Of a stretch of DNA of 64,000 nucleotides, positions 15,973 to 23,705 are shown in pieces (within the stretch, counting starts at the first letter, position 1; each line of letters starts with the position of its first letter). The notes beneath the pieces are model-generated. The model saw only the letters and a program-made list of their open reading frames with translations, searched no databases and had not been told where the DNA came from. A program made the translations under genes and the position numbers. This DNA is from Palsa-504 sp963844625 (GTDB taxonomy: Bacteria; Actinomycetota; Actinomycetes; Streptosporangiales; Streptosporangiaceae). The stretch lies in assembly GCA_963844625.1 (NCBI GenBank), contig CAWJPF010000018.1, positions 248,001-312,000 on the forward strand, read 5' to 3'.

Positions 15973-15976
15973 AGGT
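15919..15976 (+). repeat. 35-bp-period tandem duplication across the phosphoesterase stop codon
   Basis: Two copies of a 23-base segment (15919-15941 and 15954-15976) match at 22 of 23 positions. The single difference (C at 15935, T at 15970) converts TATCGA into TATTGA and creates the present TGA stop. The second copy also supplies the GAAGGTGA ribosome-binding site of the next gene. Confidence 0.75.
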
Positions 15977-15985
15977 GACAGAACC

Positions 15986-16810
15986 ATGCAATCGATCTCT
16001 ACCGCGCGCGTGCGGAGCAAAGCCAGACGGGCGTCCGACAGCCCGACGGTGCACGGGCTGGCCCGAGCCGGGCTCACGGCTCGCGGGATCATCTACATAC
16101 TCATCGGCTGGGTCGCGGTGCTGGTCGCGCTCGGCCGCAGTGCACGAGAAGCTGACCAGCAAGGCGCGATCCAGCTGCTGGCGGGCAAGCCCTACGGCCT
16201 GGTGTCGCTCTGGCTGCTCGGCATCGGGTTCGTGGGCTACGCGCTGTGGCGGCTGAGCGAGGCAGCGTTCGGCGTCACCGGGGAAGGCAGCGGCGCTGGT
16301 CCGCGACTAAAGTCGCTGGGCCGGGCGGTGGTCTACGGCGGCTTCGCGGTCCTGACGTTCAAGGCGATCTCCGGTGCGCGGAGCGGCAGCCAGTCGCACC
16401 AGCAGCAGGACCTGACGGCCAAAGTCATGCAGCACCCCGCGGGCCAGTGGCTGGTTGCCATCGCCGGCGTGATCGTCGTCATCGTAGGCCTGGTCCTGGT
16501 CGCCGAAGGATGGCGCCGCAAGTTCATGAAATACCTGATGACCGGTCAGATGAGCGCCAGGACGCGCCGTATCGTCAGGCTGCTCGGCACGGTCGGCACG
16601 ATCGGCCGGGGCGTGGTATTCGCGCTGGCCGGCGTCCTGGTTATCGACGCAGCGGTCACCCACAATGCGTCGAAGTCAGGCGGCATCGACAAGGCGCTGC
16701 TGACGCTGCGGAACCAGCCGTTCGGTGAGGTCCTGATGCTGGCCGCCGCGCTCGGTTTGCTCATCTTCGGCATCTACGGGCTGTGCGAGGCCCGCTGGCG
16801 CAAGGTCTGA
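15986..16810 (+). CDS. DUF1206 multi-pass membrane protein
   Basis: 274 residues with six transmembrane helices in three similar pairs, the arrangement of DUF1206: ARAGLTARGIIYILIGWVAV, LGRAVVYGGFAVLTFKAISG, VGTIGRGVVFALAGVLVI mark each repeat (helix beginning G/A-R-x-V/I-x-x-G/A), and each second helix ends near GYALWRLSEAAFG, IVGLVLVAEGW and FGIYGLCEARW. Function of the family is unknown. GAAGGTGA at 15971-15978 is 7 bases before the ATG. It lies between a phosphoesterase and a PAP2 phosphatase, which suggests an envelope-lipid setting (inference). Confidence 0.88.
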   Translation: MQSISTARVRSKARRASDSPTVHGLARAGLTARGIIYILIGWVAVLVALGRSAREADQQGAIQLLAGKPYGLVSLWLLGIGFVGYALWRLSEAAFGVTGEGSGAGPRLKSLGRAVVYGGFAVLTFKAISGARSGSQSHQQQDLTAKVMQHPAGQWLVAIAGVIVVIVGLVLVAEGWRRKFMKYLMTGQMSARTRRIVRLLGTVGTIGRGVVFALAGVLVIDAAVTHNASKSGGIDKALLTLRNQPFGEVLMLAAALGLLIFGIYGLCEARWRKV

Positions 16811-16814
16811 TCCT

Positions 16815-18299
16815 ATGGTCTCGCATACCGCCGGTCGTCAGCGGCACGGGCTCGGGCCGCTGATCGCGGTTACCGCCGCGGCGCTGGTCTTCGCGATCCT
16901 GCTGATCGCGGTACGGCTGCAGTGGGCACCGCTCGAGTCGGTCGACCACGGCGCCGCCGCGCGGCTGAACAGCCTGGTCGCCCGGCATCCTGCCCTGGTC
17001 AGCGTGGTCAAGGCGGTGACCTGGCTGGGGAGCACCGGCGTGCTCTGGGTGGTCATCGGTATCTCGGCGATCGTCCTCGCGATCCGCAAGCGGTGGCGGC
17101 TAGCGATCTACATGATCGTGACCGGGGTAGGGGCGCAAGTTCTGGATCCGATCCTCAAATCCCTGGTCGGCCGGCTGCGGCCGGTCGTGGCACATCCGGT
17201 CGCCTACGGCCAGGGGAACAGCTTCCCCAGCGGCCACTCGCTCGGCTCGATCATCTGCTACGGGGCGGTGTTCCTGGTCTTCCTGCCCGCCTTTCGCGGG
17301 AGGTGGCGGACGGCTTTTATCACGGTGATCACCGCGCTCGTCGTGGTGATCGGGGTCAGCCGGATCTTGCTGGGCGTGCATTTCCTGTCCGACGTCCTGG
17401 GTGCCTGGGCAGTCGGAATCGTATGGCTCGGCGTCACCGCGACGGCCTTCGAGCTAGCCAGGCACGCCGCCGGGCAGCCGGTGAGCGATCCCATTACCGA
17501 AGGACTGGAACCCGAAGCCGGTGTCGATCTCCGGCCCACTACGAAGGAGCCCCCCATGGACGCGAGGGACGGTAGACCGGTCCGTCGTTACGGCCCCATC
17601 GCCGCCGGAGTACTGGTGGCCTGGGTACTGATCCTGGGCATCATCGTCGGCATCGGCGAACTGATCACCAAGGACGGAAACGGAAACGTACTCGGGGACA
17701 AGACGATCCCGCACTGGTTCGCCGCCCACCGCACACCCTTCTGGACCCACTGGAGCCTGATCTTCACTACCCTCGGCGCTACCACGGCCATCCTCATCGT
17801 GTCCGTGCTCACCTGCGTCGTGTTCCTCGCCGTCACCCGGCGCTGGCGACCGGTCATCTTCCTCGCCACCGTGATGTTCGGGGAACTCGCCGCGTTCCTC
17901 GCCGCCGCCGCGGTGGTCAAACGGCCCCGGCCGGACGTCACCCACCTGGACACGCACCTGCCGACCTCGGCGTATCCGTCGGGTCATGTCGCGGCTACCA
18001 CCTGCCTCTACGTCGCGATCGCCATCCTGGTCATCGGCACGGCCCGCGGCTGGTGGCGGTACCTGTTCCTGATCCCCGCCATCGCCATGCCGGTCCTGGT
18101 CGCGCTCTCCCGCATGTACCGGGGCGAGCACCATCCGACCGACGTCCTCGGCAGCCTGATTTTCGCCGGGCTGTGGCTGACCGCGACGACGCTGCTGATC
18201 AAGCCGAACGAGGATGCTGACCAGCGTGGGCGGCTCGGCGGGCGTGAGTCGAAGCGCACGGTGCGCGTCTTCGGACATGCCGTTGGCGCCTCCAAGTAG
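16815..18299 (+). CDS. Tandem PAP2 phosphatase (two PAP2 domains in one chain)
   Basis: 494 residues carrying two complete PAP2/phosphatidic-acid-phosphatase domains. Domain 1 (about 1-225): KSLVGRLRP, SFPSGHS, SRILLGVHFLSDVLGAW. Domain 2 (about 255-475): VVKRPRPDV, AYPSGHVAATT, SRMYRGEHHPTDVLG. All three PAP2 catalytic motifs (KxxxxxxRP or nearly so, PSGH, SRxxxxxHxxxD) are therefore present twice, each in a six-helix membrane domain. The ~35-residue connector contains an in-frame ATG at 17556 with a strong Shine-Dalgarno (GAAGGAG, 17543-17549), as if two adjacent genes had fused. Likely role: dephosphorylation of phosphatidate, isoprenyl or glycolipid phosphates at the membrane's outer face. 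Starts 4 bases after the DUF1206 gene. Confidence 0.88.
   Translation: MVSHTAGRQRHGLGPLIAVTAAALVFAILLIAVRLQWAPLESVDHGAAARLNSLVARHPALVSVVKAVTWLGSTGVLWVVIGISAIVLAIRKRWRLAIYMIVTGVGAQVLDPILKSLVGRLRPVVAHPVAYGQGNSFPSGHSLGSIICYGAVFLVFLPAFRGRWRTAFITVITALVVVIGVSRILLGVHFLSDVLGAWAVGIVWLGVTATAFELARHAAGQPVSDPITEGLEPEAGVDLRPTTKEPPMDARDGRPVRRYGPIAAGVLVAWVLILGIIVGIGELITKDGNGNVLGDKTIPHWFAAHRTPFWTHWSLIFTTLGATTAILIVSVLTCVVFLAVTRRWRPVIFLATVMFGELAAFLAAAAVVKRPRPDVTHLDTHLPTSAYPSGHVAATTCLYVAIAILVIGTARGWWRYLFLIPAIAMPVLVALSRMYRGEHHPTDVLGSLIFAGLWLTATTLLIKPNEDADQRGRLGGRESKRTVRVFGHAVGASK
17543..17558 (+). promoter_or_regulatory. Internal Shine-Dalgarno and ATG inside the double-PAP2 gene
   Basis: GAAGGAG (17543-17549), 6 bases, then ATG (17556-17558) in the same frame as the surrounding gene. 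It would start translation exactly at the second PAP2 domain (MDARDGRPVRRYGPIAAG). It could yield a separate C-terminal phosphatase besides the fusion. Confidence 0.6.
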
Positions 18300-18351
18300 C
18301 CGCCCCTAGCCCGAGGTTACCGCGCCGCCGCCCGCGCTGGAGACTGAGCCG

Positions 18352-18687
18352 GTGAGGAATAAGCTCGCGGATTCGGCGGGCGGAATGTGGCGGCCGTGGA
18401 CCATCTGGCTGCCCGGCGGGCTCGGTCTGGTCTGGTCGGGGCTGCTGCTGTTGGGGTACGCGGCCGCCGGCATCATGGGCAGCTGGGACACGGCCGTGCC
18501 TGGCCTGCACTGGGTGGGCGTCGGCGCCGTCGGACAATGCGCCCTGGCCGTGGTCACGATCGCGGTGCTGACGGTCGGCGCGACCCGTCCGCGCTGGCGT
18601 CGGGCCGCCGCCGTCGCGATCTGGACGATCATCGCGATCGGACTGGCCTGGTTTTGGCTGACCGGGCGCCTGGTGAGCGGCTCGTAG
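18352..18687 (+). CDS. Small membrane protein, unknown
   Basis: 111 residues from a GTG, with three predicted membrane helices (IWLPGGLGLVWSGLLLLGYA, VGQCALAVVTIAVLTVG, AAVAIWTIIAIGLAWFWL). No family recognised. Codon use is consistent with a real gene and it follows the PAP2 gene in the same direction after 52 bases, so it may be the last member of the envelope block. Confidence 0.55.
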   Translation: MRNKLADSAGGMWRPWTIWLPGGLGLVWSGLLLLGYAAAGIMGSWDTAVPGLHWVGVGAVGQCALAVVTIAVLTVGATRPRWRRAAAVAIWTIIAIGLAWFWLTGRLVSGS

Positions 18688-18784
18688 CCGAGCTGGTTAG
18701 CGGTCCCGGCTGAGATTGTCTGACCTGGACGATATTGTCCTCCTGGACGTAATGGATGCCCGGGTTCGCTGGAGGCCACCGCGC

Positions 18785-21700
18785 ATGTTCCACGCTGACC
18801 TGCATGTTCACTCGAAATACTCGCGTGCTTGCAGCAAGGATTGCGACGTCGAGCATTTGTCCTGGTGGGCGCGGCGCAAGGGCCTTAGCGTGCTGGGAAC
18901 CGGAGACTTCACCCATCCAGCCTGGGCCGCGGAGCTGAAGGAAACCCTCGTCGCGGCCGAACCGGGCCTGTTCCGGGTCAGGCCGGACCTGGAAGAGCGC
19001 ATCCGGCGCGACTCTCCCGCCTCGTGCGACGGCACGGTCCGTTTCATGCTCTCGGTCGAGATATCCACGATTTACCGCCGCGACGAGCGCACCAGGAAGG
19101 TCCACCACCTCATCTATGCGCCGAGCTTCGAGGCCGCGGACAAGATCACCACGGACCTAGCCAAGATCGGCAACCTCGCCTCTGACGGCCGGCCGATTCT
19201 GGGCCTCGACTCTCGCGACCTGCTGGACATCACGCTGTCGGCTGATCCGGGCTGCTTTCTGGTGCCCGCGCACGTCTGGACGCCGTGGTTCGCTGTCCTC
19301 GGCTCCCGATCCGGATTCGACGCGGTGCGGGACTGCTACGCGGACCTGGCCGGGCACATATTCGCGGTGGAGACGGGCCTGTCGTCTGATCCGGCGATGA
19401 ACTGGACCTGTTCCTCGCTCGACTCGTACCGGCTGGTCAGCAACTCCGACGCGCATTCACCGCCCATGCTGGGCCGTGAGGCGACGGTGTTCGGTACAGA
19501 GCTGGATTACTTCGCGATGGCGGCAGCGCTGCGCACGGGGAATGGCCTGGACGGCACGATTGAGTTCTTTCCTGAAGAGGGAAAGTACCACCTGGACGGG
19601 CATCGCAAATGCGGGGTCCGCATCGATCCCGCACCGGCCGGCGACTCAGCCGGCGACTCAGCCGGCCACGCGGACCGCCACGCGGACCGCGCCGGCGAAG
19701 CGGACACCATCTGCCGGAAATGCGGCAAGCCCCTGACCATCGGCGTGCTACGCCGGGTAGCGCAGCTGGCCGACCGGCCGCTGGGGTTCCGGCCGTCCGG
19801 GGCCGCGGGATTTACCAGCCTGGTCCAGCTGCCCGAGATCATGAGCGAACTTCTGGCCACCGGGCCGAAGAGCAAGAAAGTCGTGAGCGAGGTCGGCCGG
19901 CTGGTCACCGCACTCGGACCCGAGCTGCGGATTTTGCGGGAAACGCCGCTCGATGACATCCGCCGGGTCGGCGGGTCACCGCTCAGCGAGGCCATCACCC
20001 GGCTGCGCCGCGGCGAGGTGATCAGGGACGCGGGCTACGACGGGGAATACGGCACTATCCGGCTTTTCCAGCCAGGCGAGCTTGACGGGGAGGCACTGTT
20101 CGGCGTGACCGGTCTGCTCGCGCCGCCCGCGCCATCCGCGCCGGCCACGGCGCGGACGGATCGGCCGGGGGCGGCGGGTCGCACGAACGGGACGCGGGCC
20201 CGGCGGGATTGCACCGCCGCGGATCCCAGGCCGGAAGTTGCGGAGGCGGGGCCGGAAGTTGCGGAGGCCGCGGCGGGATCGCCGCTCGACGAGGCGGGAT
20301 CGTTGCTCGAGGGGCTCGATCCTGAGCAGCGGGCCGCCACTTTGGCCGCGGGGCCGCTGCTCATTATGGCGGGTCCCGGGTCAGGGAAGACCCGTACTCT
20401 TACCCACCGCATCGCGCACCAGATCCAGGCGGGCAGTGTTCCGGCTGGGCGATTCCTGGCCATCACGTTCACCCGCCGGGCGGCTGAGGAGATGCGGCAG
20501 CGGCTGGCCATGCTCTGCCCGCCGGATCAGGGCCCGCCGGATCAGGGCCCGCCGGATCAGGGGCCGCCGGATCAGGGCCCGCCGGATCACGGCCCGCGGG
20601 ATCGGGACGGGGAGATCACCGTGACCACGTTCCACGGCCTGGGCTTTCGGGTCCTGCGCGAGCATCACGGGGAGGCGGGCCTGTCCGCGCAGTTCGAGGT
20701 GGCGGACGAGGCAGCCCGTCTCGGGGTGGCGACCGAGCTGACGGGATCCGAACGGGACGGCCGCAAGCTCCTGGCCGGGCTGGCCGATAACCCGGCCGGG
20801 AAGCTGGCCCTGCGTAAGGAACTGATAGCCCGGGACCTGGTCGACTTCGACGGGCTGGTCGAGATGGCCGCCGAACTGCTCGGTGACCATCCGGCCATCG
20901 CCGCCGACCTGCATGCCCGGTGGCCGTACATCAGCGTGGACGAATACCAGGACATCGACGCGGCGCAGTACGAGCTGCTCCGCCTGATCAGCGGCGACGG
21001 CGCGGGCCTGACCGCAATCGGGGATCCAGACCAGGCGATCTACGGTTTCCGCGGCGCGGACGTCGGCTTCTTCCTGCGGTTCGCGGCGGACTTCTCCGGC
21101 GCCACGACCGTGCCGCTGGCGAGGAACTACCGGTCCAGCCCGGCGATCGTGACCGCCGCGATGCAGGCCATCGCGCCGACGACGCTCGCCCCCGGCCGGA
21201 AGACGCAGGCGGTACGGACGGATCTTGCGCGCGGCAACTCGGTCGGCGCGGTCACCTTTCATGAGGCCGCGGACGAGTACGCCGAGGCGACGTGGATCGC
21301 CGCCACGACAGACCAACTGCTCGGCGGGACGTCGTTCCACTCCCTAGACAGCGGCCGGGCGGACGGGCATGACCACGGCAAGCTCGGGCTGGCGGACATT
21401 GCCGTGCTCTACCGCACCGACACCCAGACCGGCCCGATCGGCCAGGCGCTGACCCGGGCCGGGTTGCCGTTCCAGAAGGGCTCGCACGACCTGCTCGTCC
21501 GCCGGACCGGGGTGGCGGAGATCATGCACGAAATGGGGCTGGCGAGCCCCGAGTCCGGCAACGACGTCAGCGGGCGGCTGAAGGCCGCGGTCCGCGCGCT
21601 GGTCGCTGTCCGGGGTGAGCGGGACGGGACGGCGGTCGACCTGCGGGCCGCGGGCGAGCTGCTGACGCCGCTCGCTCGCCGGTCCGGCTCCGACCTCGAG

Positions 21701-22096
21701 CGCTTTCGCACCGAGGTCGCGCTCGGCGCGGAAACGGACGCTCTGGACCCGCGGGCCGATGCCATCACCCTGCTGACACTGCACGGCGCCAAGGGCCTGG
21801 AGTTCGACGTGGTGTTCCTGGCCGGCTGCGAAAGCGGCCTCCTGCCGCTGCGGTTCCCCGGCTCCGGACCCGGCACTGCGGCCGAGGTCGCGGAGGAGCG
21901 ACGGCTCCTGTTCGTCGGGATGACCAGGGCTCGCAGCAGGCTGCTGCTCAGCTGCTCGGCCCGGCGCACCAGGCACGGCATCGAAGGGACGACCGGTCGG
22001 TCGCCCTTCCTGGCCGCGATCGATCAGAGGCTGCTCGGCCGGGCCGCGCCCGGGCGGCCGGCCAAGGCCAGTGCGCGGCAGCTGCGCCTGCTATAG
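18785..22096 (+). CDS. PHP-domain phosphoesterase fused to UvrD-type DNA helicase
   Basis: 1103 residues from the ATG at 18785 (GGAGG nine bases upstream; TTG at 18716 and ATG at 18752 are alternatives). The first ~410 residues are a TIGR00375-type PHP module: DLHVHSKYSRACSKDC, GLSVLGTGDFTHPAW, VHHLIYAPS, NSDAHSPPMLGRE, then a CxxC pair (CRKCGKPLTIG). From about 505 comes a full SF1A helicase: LDPEQRAAT (Q motif), AGPGSGKT (Walker A), LAITFTRRAAEEMR (Ia), VDEYQDIDAAQY (II), IGDPDQAIYGFRGAD (III), ARNYRSSPAIV (IV), TLHGAKGLEFDVVFLAG (V), RLLFVGMTRAR (VI). Predicted role: ATP-driven DNA unwinding coupled to metal-dependent phosphoester cleavage, probably in repair. A 15-bp repeat insert lies between motifs Ia and II. 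Confidence 0.9.
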   Translation: MFHADLHVHSKYSRACSKDCDVEHLSWWARRKGLSVLGTGDFTHPAWAAELKETLVAAEPGLFRVRPDLEERIRRDSPASCDGTVRFMLSVEISTIYRRDERTRKVHHLIYAPSFEAADKITTDLAKIGNLASDGRPILGLDSRDLLDITLSADPGCFLVPAHVWTPWFAVLGSRSGFDAVRDCYADLAGHIFAVETGLSSDPAMNWTCSSLDSYRLVSNSDAHSPPMLGREATVFGTELDYFAMAAALRTGNGLDGTIEFFPEEGKYHLDGHRKCGVRIDPAPAGDSAGDSAGHADRHADRAGEADTICRKCGKPLTIGVLRRVAQLADRPLGFRPSGAAGFTSLVQLPEIMSELLATGPKSKKVVSEVGRLVTALGPELRILRETPLDDIRRVGGSPLSEAITRLRRGEVIRDAGYDGEYGTIRLFQPGELDGEALFGVTGLLAPPAPSAPATARTDRPGAAGRTNGTRARRDCTAADPRPEVAEAGPEVAEAAAGSPLDEAGSLLEGLDPEQRAATLAAGPLLIMAGPGSGKTRTLTHRIAHQIQAGSVPAGRFLAITFTRRAAEEMRQRLAMLCPPDQGPPDQGPPDQGPPDQGPPDHGPRDRDGEITVTTFHGLGFRVLREHHGEAGLSAQFEVADEAARLGVATELTGSERDGRKLLAGLADNPAGKLALRKELIARDLVDFDGLVEMAAELLGDHPAIAADLHARWPYISVDEYQDIDAAQYELLRLISGDGAGLTAIGDPDQAIYGFRGADVGFFLRFAADFSGATTVPLARNYRSSPAIVTAAMQAIAPTTLAPGRKTQAVRTDLARGNSVGAVTFHEAADEYAEATWIAATTDQLLGGTSFHSLDSGRADGHDHGKLGLADIAVLYRTDTQTGPIGQALTRAGLPFQKGSHDLLVRRTGVAEIMHEMGLASPESGNDVSGRLKAAVRALVAVRGERDGTAVDLRAAGELLTPLARRSGSDLERFRTEVALGAETDALDPRADAITLLTLHGAKGLEFDVVFLAGCESGLLPLRFPGSGPGTAAEVAEERRLLFVGMTRARSRLLLSCSARRTRHGIEGTTGRSPFLAAIDQRLLGRAAPGRPAKASARQLRLL
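20518..20592 (+). repeat. In-frame 15-bp tandem repeat in the helicase 1A domain
   Basis: Five near-perfect 15-base units (core gccggatcagggccc) encode repeated P-P-D-Q-G, ending P-P-D-H-G-P-R-D. They are inserted directly after motif Ia (RQRLAMLC) of the PHP-UvrD helicase, a position normally held by a short surface loop. A second short repeat pair (12-base units coding GDSA and HADR) lies at about 19640-19690 between the PHP core and its CxxC motif. Confidence 0.85.
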
Positions 22097-22263
22097 GTGC
22101 AGAGCCTTATACCCCGCAGGCGCTGGGCGCCTGGCCACGCGGCCAGGGCCCGGAATGGCAAGAAAGGTATACCCTGGCGGCCGTTCGGCATAATTTGCCT
22201 TTGCTCTGGTCATCTTGCGGGCTCAGTGACAATATGTCTGGAGGATTAGGGAGGGGAAAACCG

Positions 22264-23211
22264 ATGAGCAGCACAGAGCCCGTTCACACAGAGTCCGAGA
22301 CGCACGGTTGGTCCATCGACGTGGGAGACCACCCGACGCGGACCGACTCCCCGGAGTATGTCGCGGCGAGAAAGAAAATGATCCAAATCGCGACCGGGGC
22401 CACCGGGCTGATCTACGGACAGCCACCGTATCAGGATCATCATGGCAGCGCGCTATGGTTGCAAGACGCCCAGGGCTGGTTCCTGGTCCGCAATCTTGCC
22501 GGGATTGAGTGGTCGGCGCAGTTTTGCGCGGACCCGGCGAAGGTCGACCTACTGCGGCAGAACGCCAAGCGCCTGTATGATCTGCTCGCGCCGGATATCA
22601 AGCAGGGGCTCGATCCTGATGGCCTGCTGGATACCCCTATTCAGGACGCCGCCGGGGTGGCCAAGTGGACCGATTCGATTTTCAATGCCGGCGTGCCACT
22701 GCAGCCCACCTTCCACATCGGCGTGCTGCCCGGCGGCGGTGCCAAGAATTCCGCCGTGAGCCAGGATTCCGGCTCAGGGGATTCTAACGATCTCACCGGC
22801 ACGCCGGATACCAGCGCGGCCCCGGCGTCCGCCGACGCGGCAACTTCCGCTGCGGTCCAGACGCCCGCGAGCACGCCGGATTCCAGCGCGGCCCAGACTC
22901 CCGCCGGCCCGCCGAGTCCTAGTTCGGTCCAGCAGCCCGGCGGGGTGCATCACTATCCCACGCCCATTGTCGACATCCAGCTGTTCAAGTACGACGATTT
23001 CCAGCTGTGGGTCACGGACGCGCAAGGTAATCCGGCCGCGGTGACACCCGTGCAGCCGCGCGGCAGCGGAGACGCGCGGGTTAACGTCCAGTACGCCACA
23101 CCGGGCTCGCAGCTGGCCAAGCAAAAGGAGGCGGCCGCAAGCGCCAACCAGCCGCTGATCCTCCCGCCAGATCACCCGCTCGCGCAGCAGGCCTACCAGA
23201 ACCAGCAGTAG
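22264..23211 (+). CDS. DUF6424-family protein with a low-complexity insert
   Basis: 315 residues from the ATG at 22264, which has AGGGAGGGG 6-10 bases before it. The N-terminal ~155 residues match the actinobacterial DUF6424 pattern: HGWSIDVGDHPTRTDSPEYV, YEDHHG-like PYQDHHGSALWL, GWFLVRNLAGIEWSAQFCAD, LRQNAKRLYD, AAGVAKWTDSIFNAGVPL, HIGVLPGGG. A Ser/Thr/Ala/Pro-rich linker (about 165-235) follows, then a second folded part (HHYPTPIVDIQLFKYDDFQL, WVTDAQGNPAAVTP). Function of the family is unknown; no signal peptide or membrane helix is seen. The long linker makes this longer than the typical member. Confidence 0.78.
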   Translation: MSSTEPVHTESETHGWSIDVGDHPTRTDSPEYVAARKKMIQIATGATGLIYGQPPYQDHHGSALWLQDAQGWFLVRNLAGIEWSAQFCADPAKVDLLRQNAKRLYDLLAPDIKQGLDPDGLLDTPIQDAAGVAKWTDSIFNAGVPLQPTFHIGVLPGGGAKNSAVSQDSGSGDSNDLTGTPDTSAAPASADAATSAAVQTPASTPDSSAAQTPAGPPSPSSVQQPGGVHHYPTPIVDIQLFKYDDFQLWVTDAQGNPAAVTPVQPRGSGDARVNVQYATPGSQLAKQKEAAASANQPLILPPDHPLAQQAYQNQQ

Positions 23212-23235
23212 GCCGCGGCGCGGCCTACACTGCGA

Positions 23236-23450
23236 ACCTGCTTCGCCGTCGGGATACTGGAACACCTCGTCGAGCGGCACCTTGAACACCCGGGCGATCT
23301 GGAAGGCCATCTCCAGCGGCGGGGAGTAGCGGCCCTGCTCGATGGCGATGATGGTCTGACGGGTCACCCAAATGCGCTCGGCGAGCTGTGCCTGGGTCAT
23401 CTCGTCGCGGGCGAACCGCAGCGCGCGGTCGGCTTGCTCACGACCACCGG
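23236..23450 (-). pseudogene. XRE-family regulator (YgzD type), probably inactivated
   Basis: The minus strand encodes a full small Cro/CI helix-turn-helix: RFARDEMTQAQLAERIWVTR, QTIIAIEQGRYSPPLEMAFQ, IARVFKVPLDEVFQYPDGE. Normal members are ~65-75 residues with a Met or Val start some 8 residues before RFA and a stop just after FQYP. Here no start codon stands in frame at that place (the GTG at about 23440 is one base out of phase), and the frame does not stop but runs on ~150 codons antisense into the DUF6424 gene. The simplest reading is frameshift plus loss of stop. A functional protein from the internal Met (DEMTQ) would lack helix 1. Confidence 0.55.
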
Positions 23451-23561
23451 CTACAGACCCCGCCGGTAGGCGACGAGCTTCAGAACGAAGCCGGCTACCG
23501 CCCACAGCACGAATCCGGGGTAGATGACGTTGGCGATCCAGAAGTAATCCCACTTGGCCAT
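23451..23561 (-). CDS. 36-residue single-pass membrane peptide next to the XRE remnant
   Basis: ATG at 23559-23561 to TAG at 23451-23453. The product has a short polar start (MAKWDYFW), one hydrophobic helix (IANVIYPGFVLWAVAGFVLK) and a basic end (LVAYRRGL). The tail overlaps the region where the XRE reading frame should begin. In Firmicutes and Actinobacteria the YgzD-type XRE genes are commonly preceded by a small membrane-protein gene of DUF2178/DUF3784 type; this could be a shortened version. No family can be assigned. Confidence 0.45.
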   Translation of the reverse strand: MAKWDYFWIANVIYPGFVLWAVAGFVLKLVAYRRGL

Positions 23562-23596
23562 GACCGGGGACGCCGCGGCGTCACGATTTCATGATT

Positions 23597-23636
23597 GTGG
23601 ATCGCCGCTACCCGCCAGGGGGTAGCGGCGATCCAC
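23597..23636. repeat. Perfect 17-bp inverted repeat, 6-base loop
   Basis: Arms 23597-23613 and 23620-23636 pair perfectly (GTGGATCGCCGCTACCC and its complement), loop 23614-23619. The stem is strong but no T-run follows on either strand, so a classical intrinsic terminator is not proven. It lies between the minus-strand peptide gene and the plus-strand gene at 23706, about 70 bases upstream of the latter. Confidence 0.7.
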
Positions 23637-23705
23637 GATGATCTACTGGCTAGTCGCGGCGGGTCCGATTCGCCATGATGGTCAGGTGATGATCGCAAGG
23701 GCGCA

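Noticed and set aside
20518..20592. Possible origin or protein-binding iteron
   Set aside because: Units are 15 bp, GC-rich and in frame within the helicase; no DnaA-box or AT-rich unwinding region nearby.
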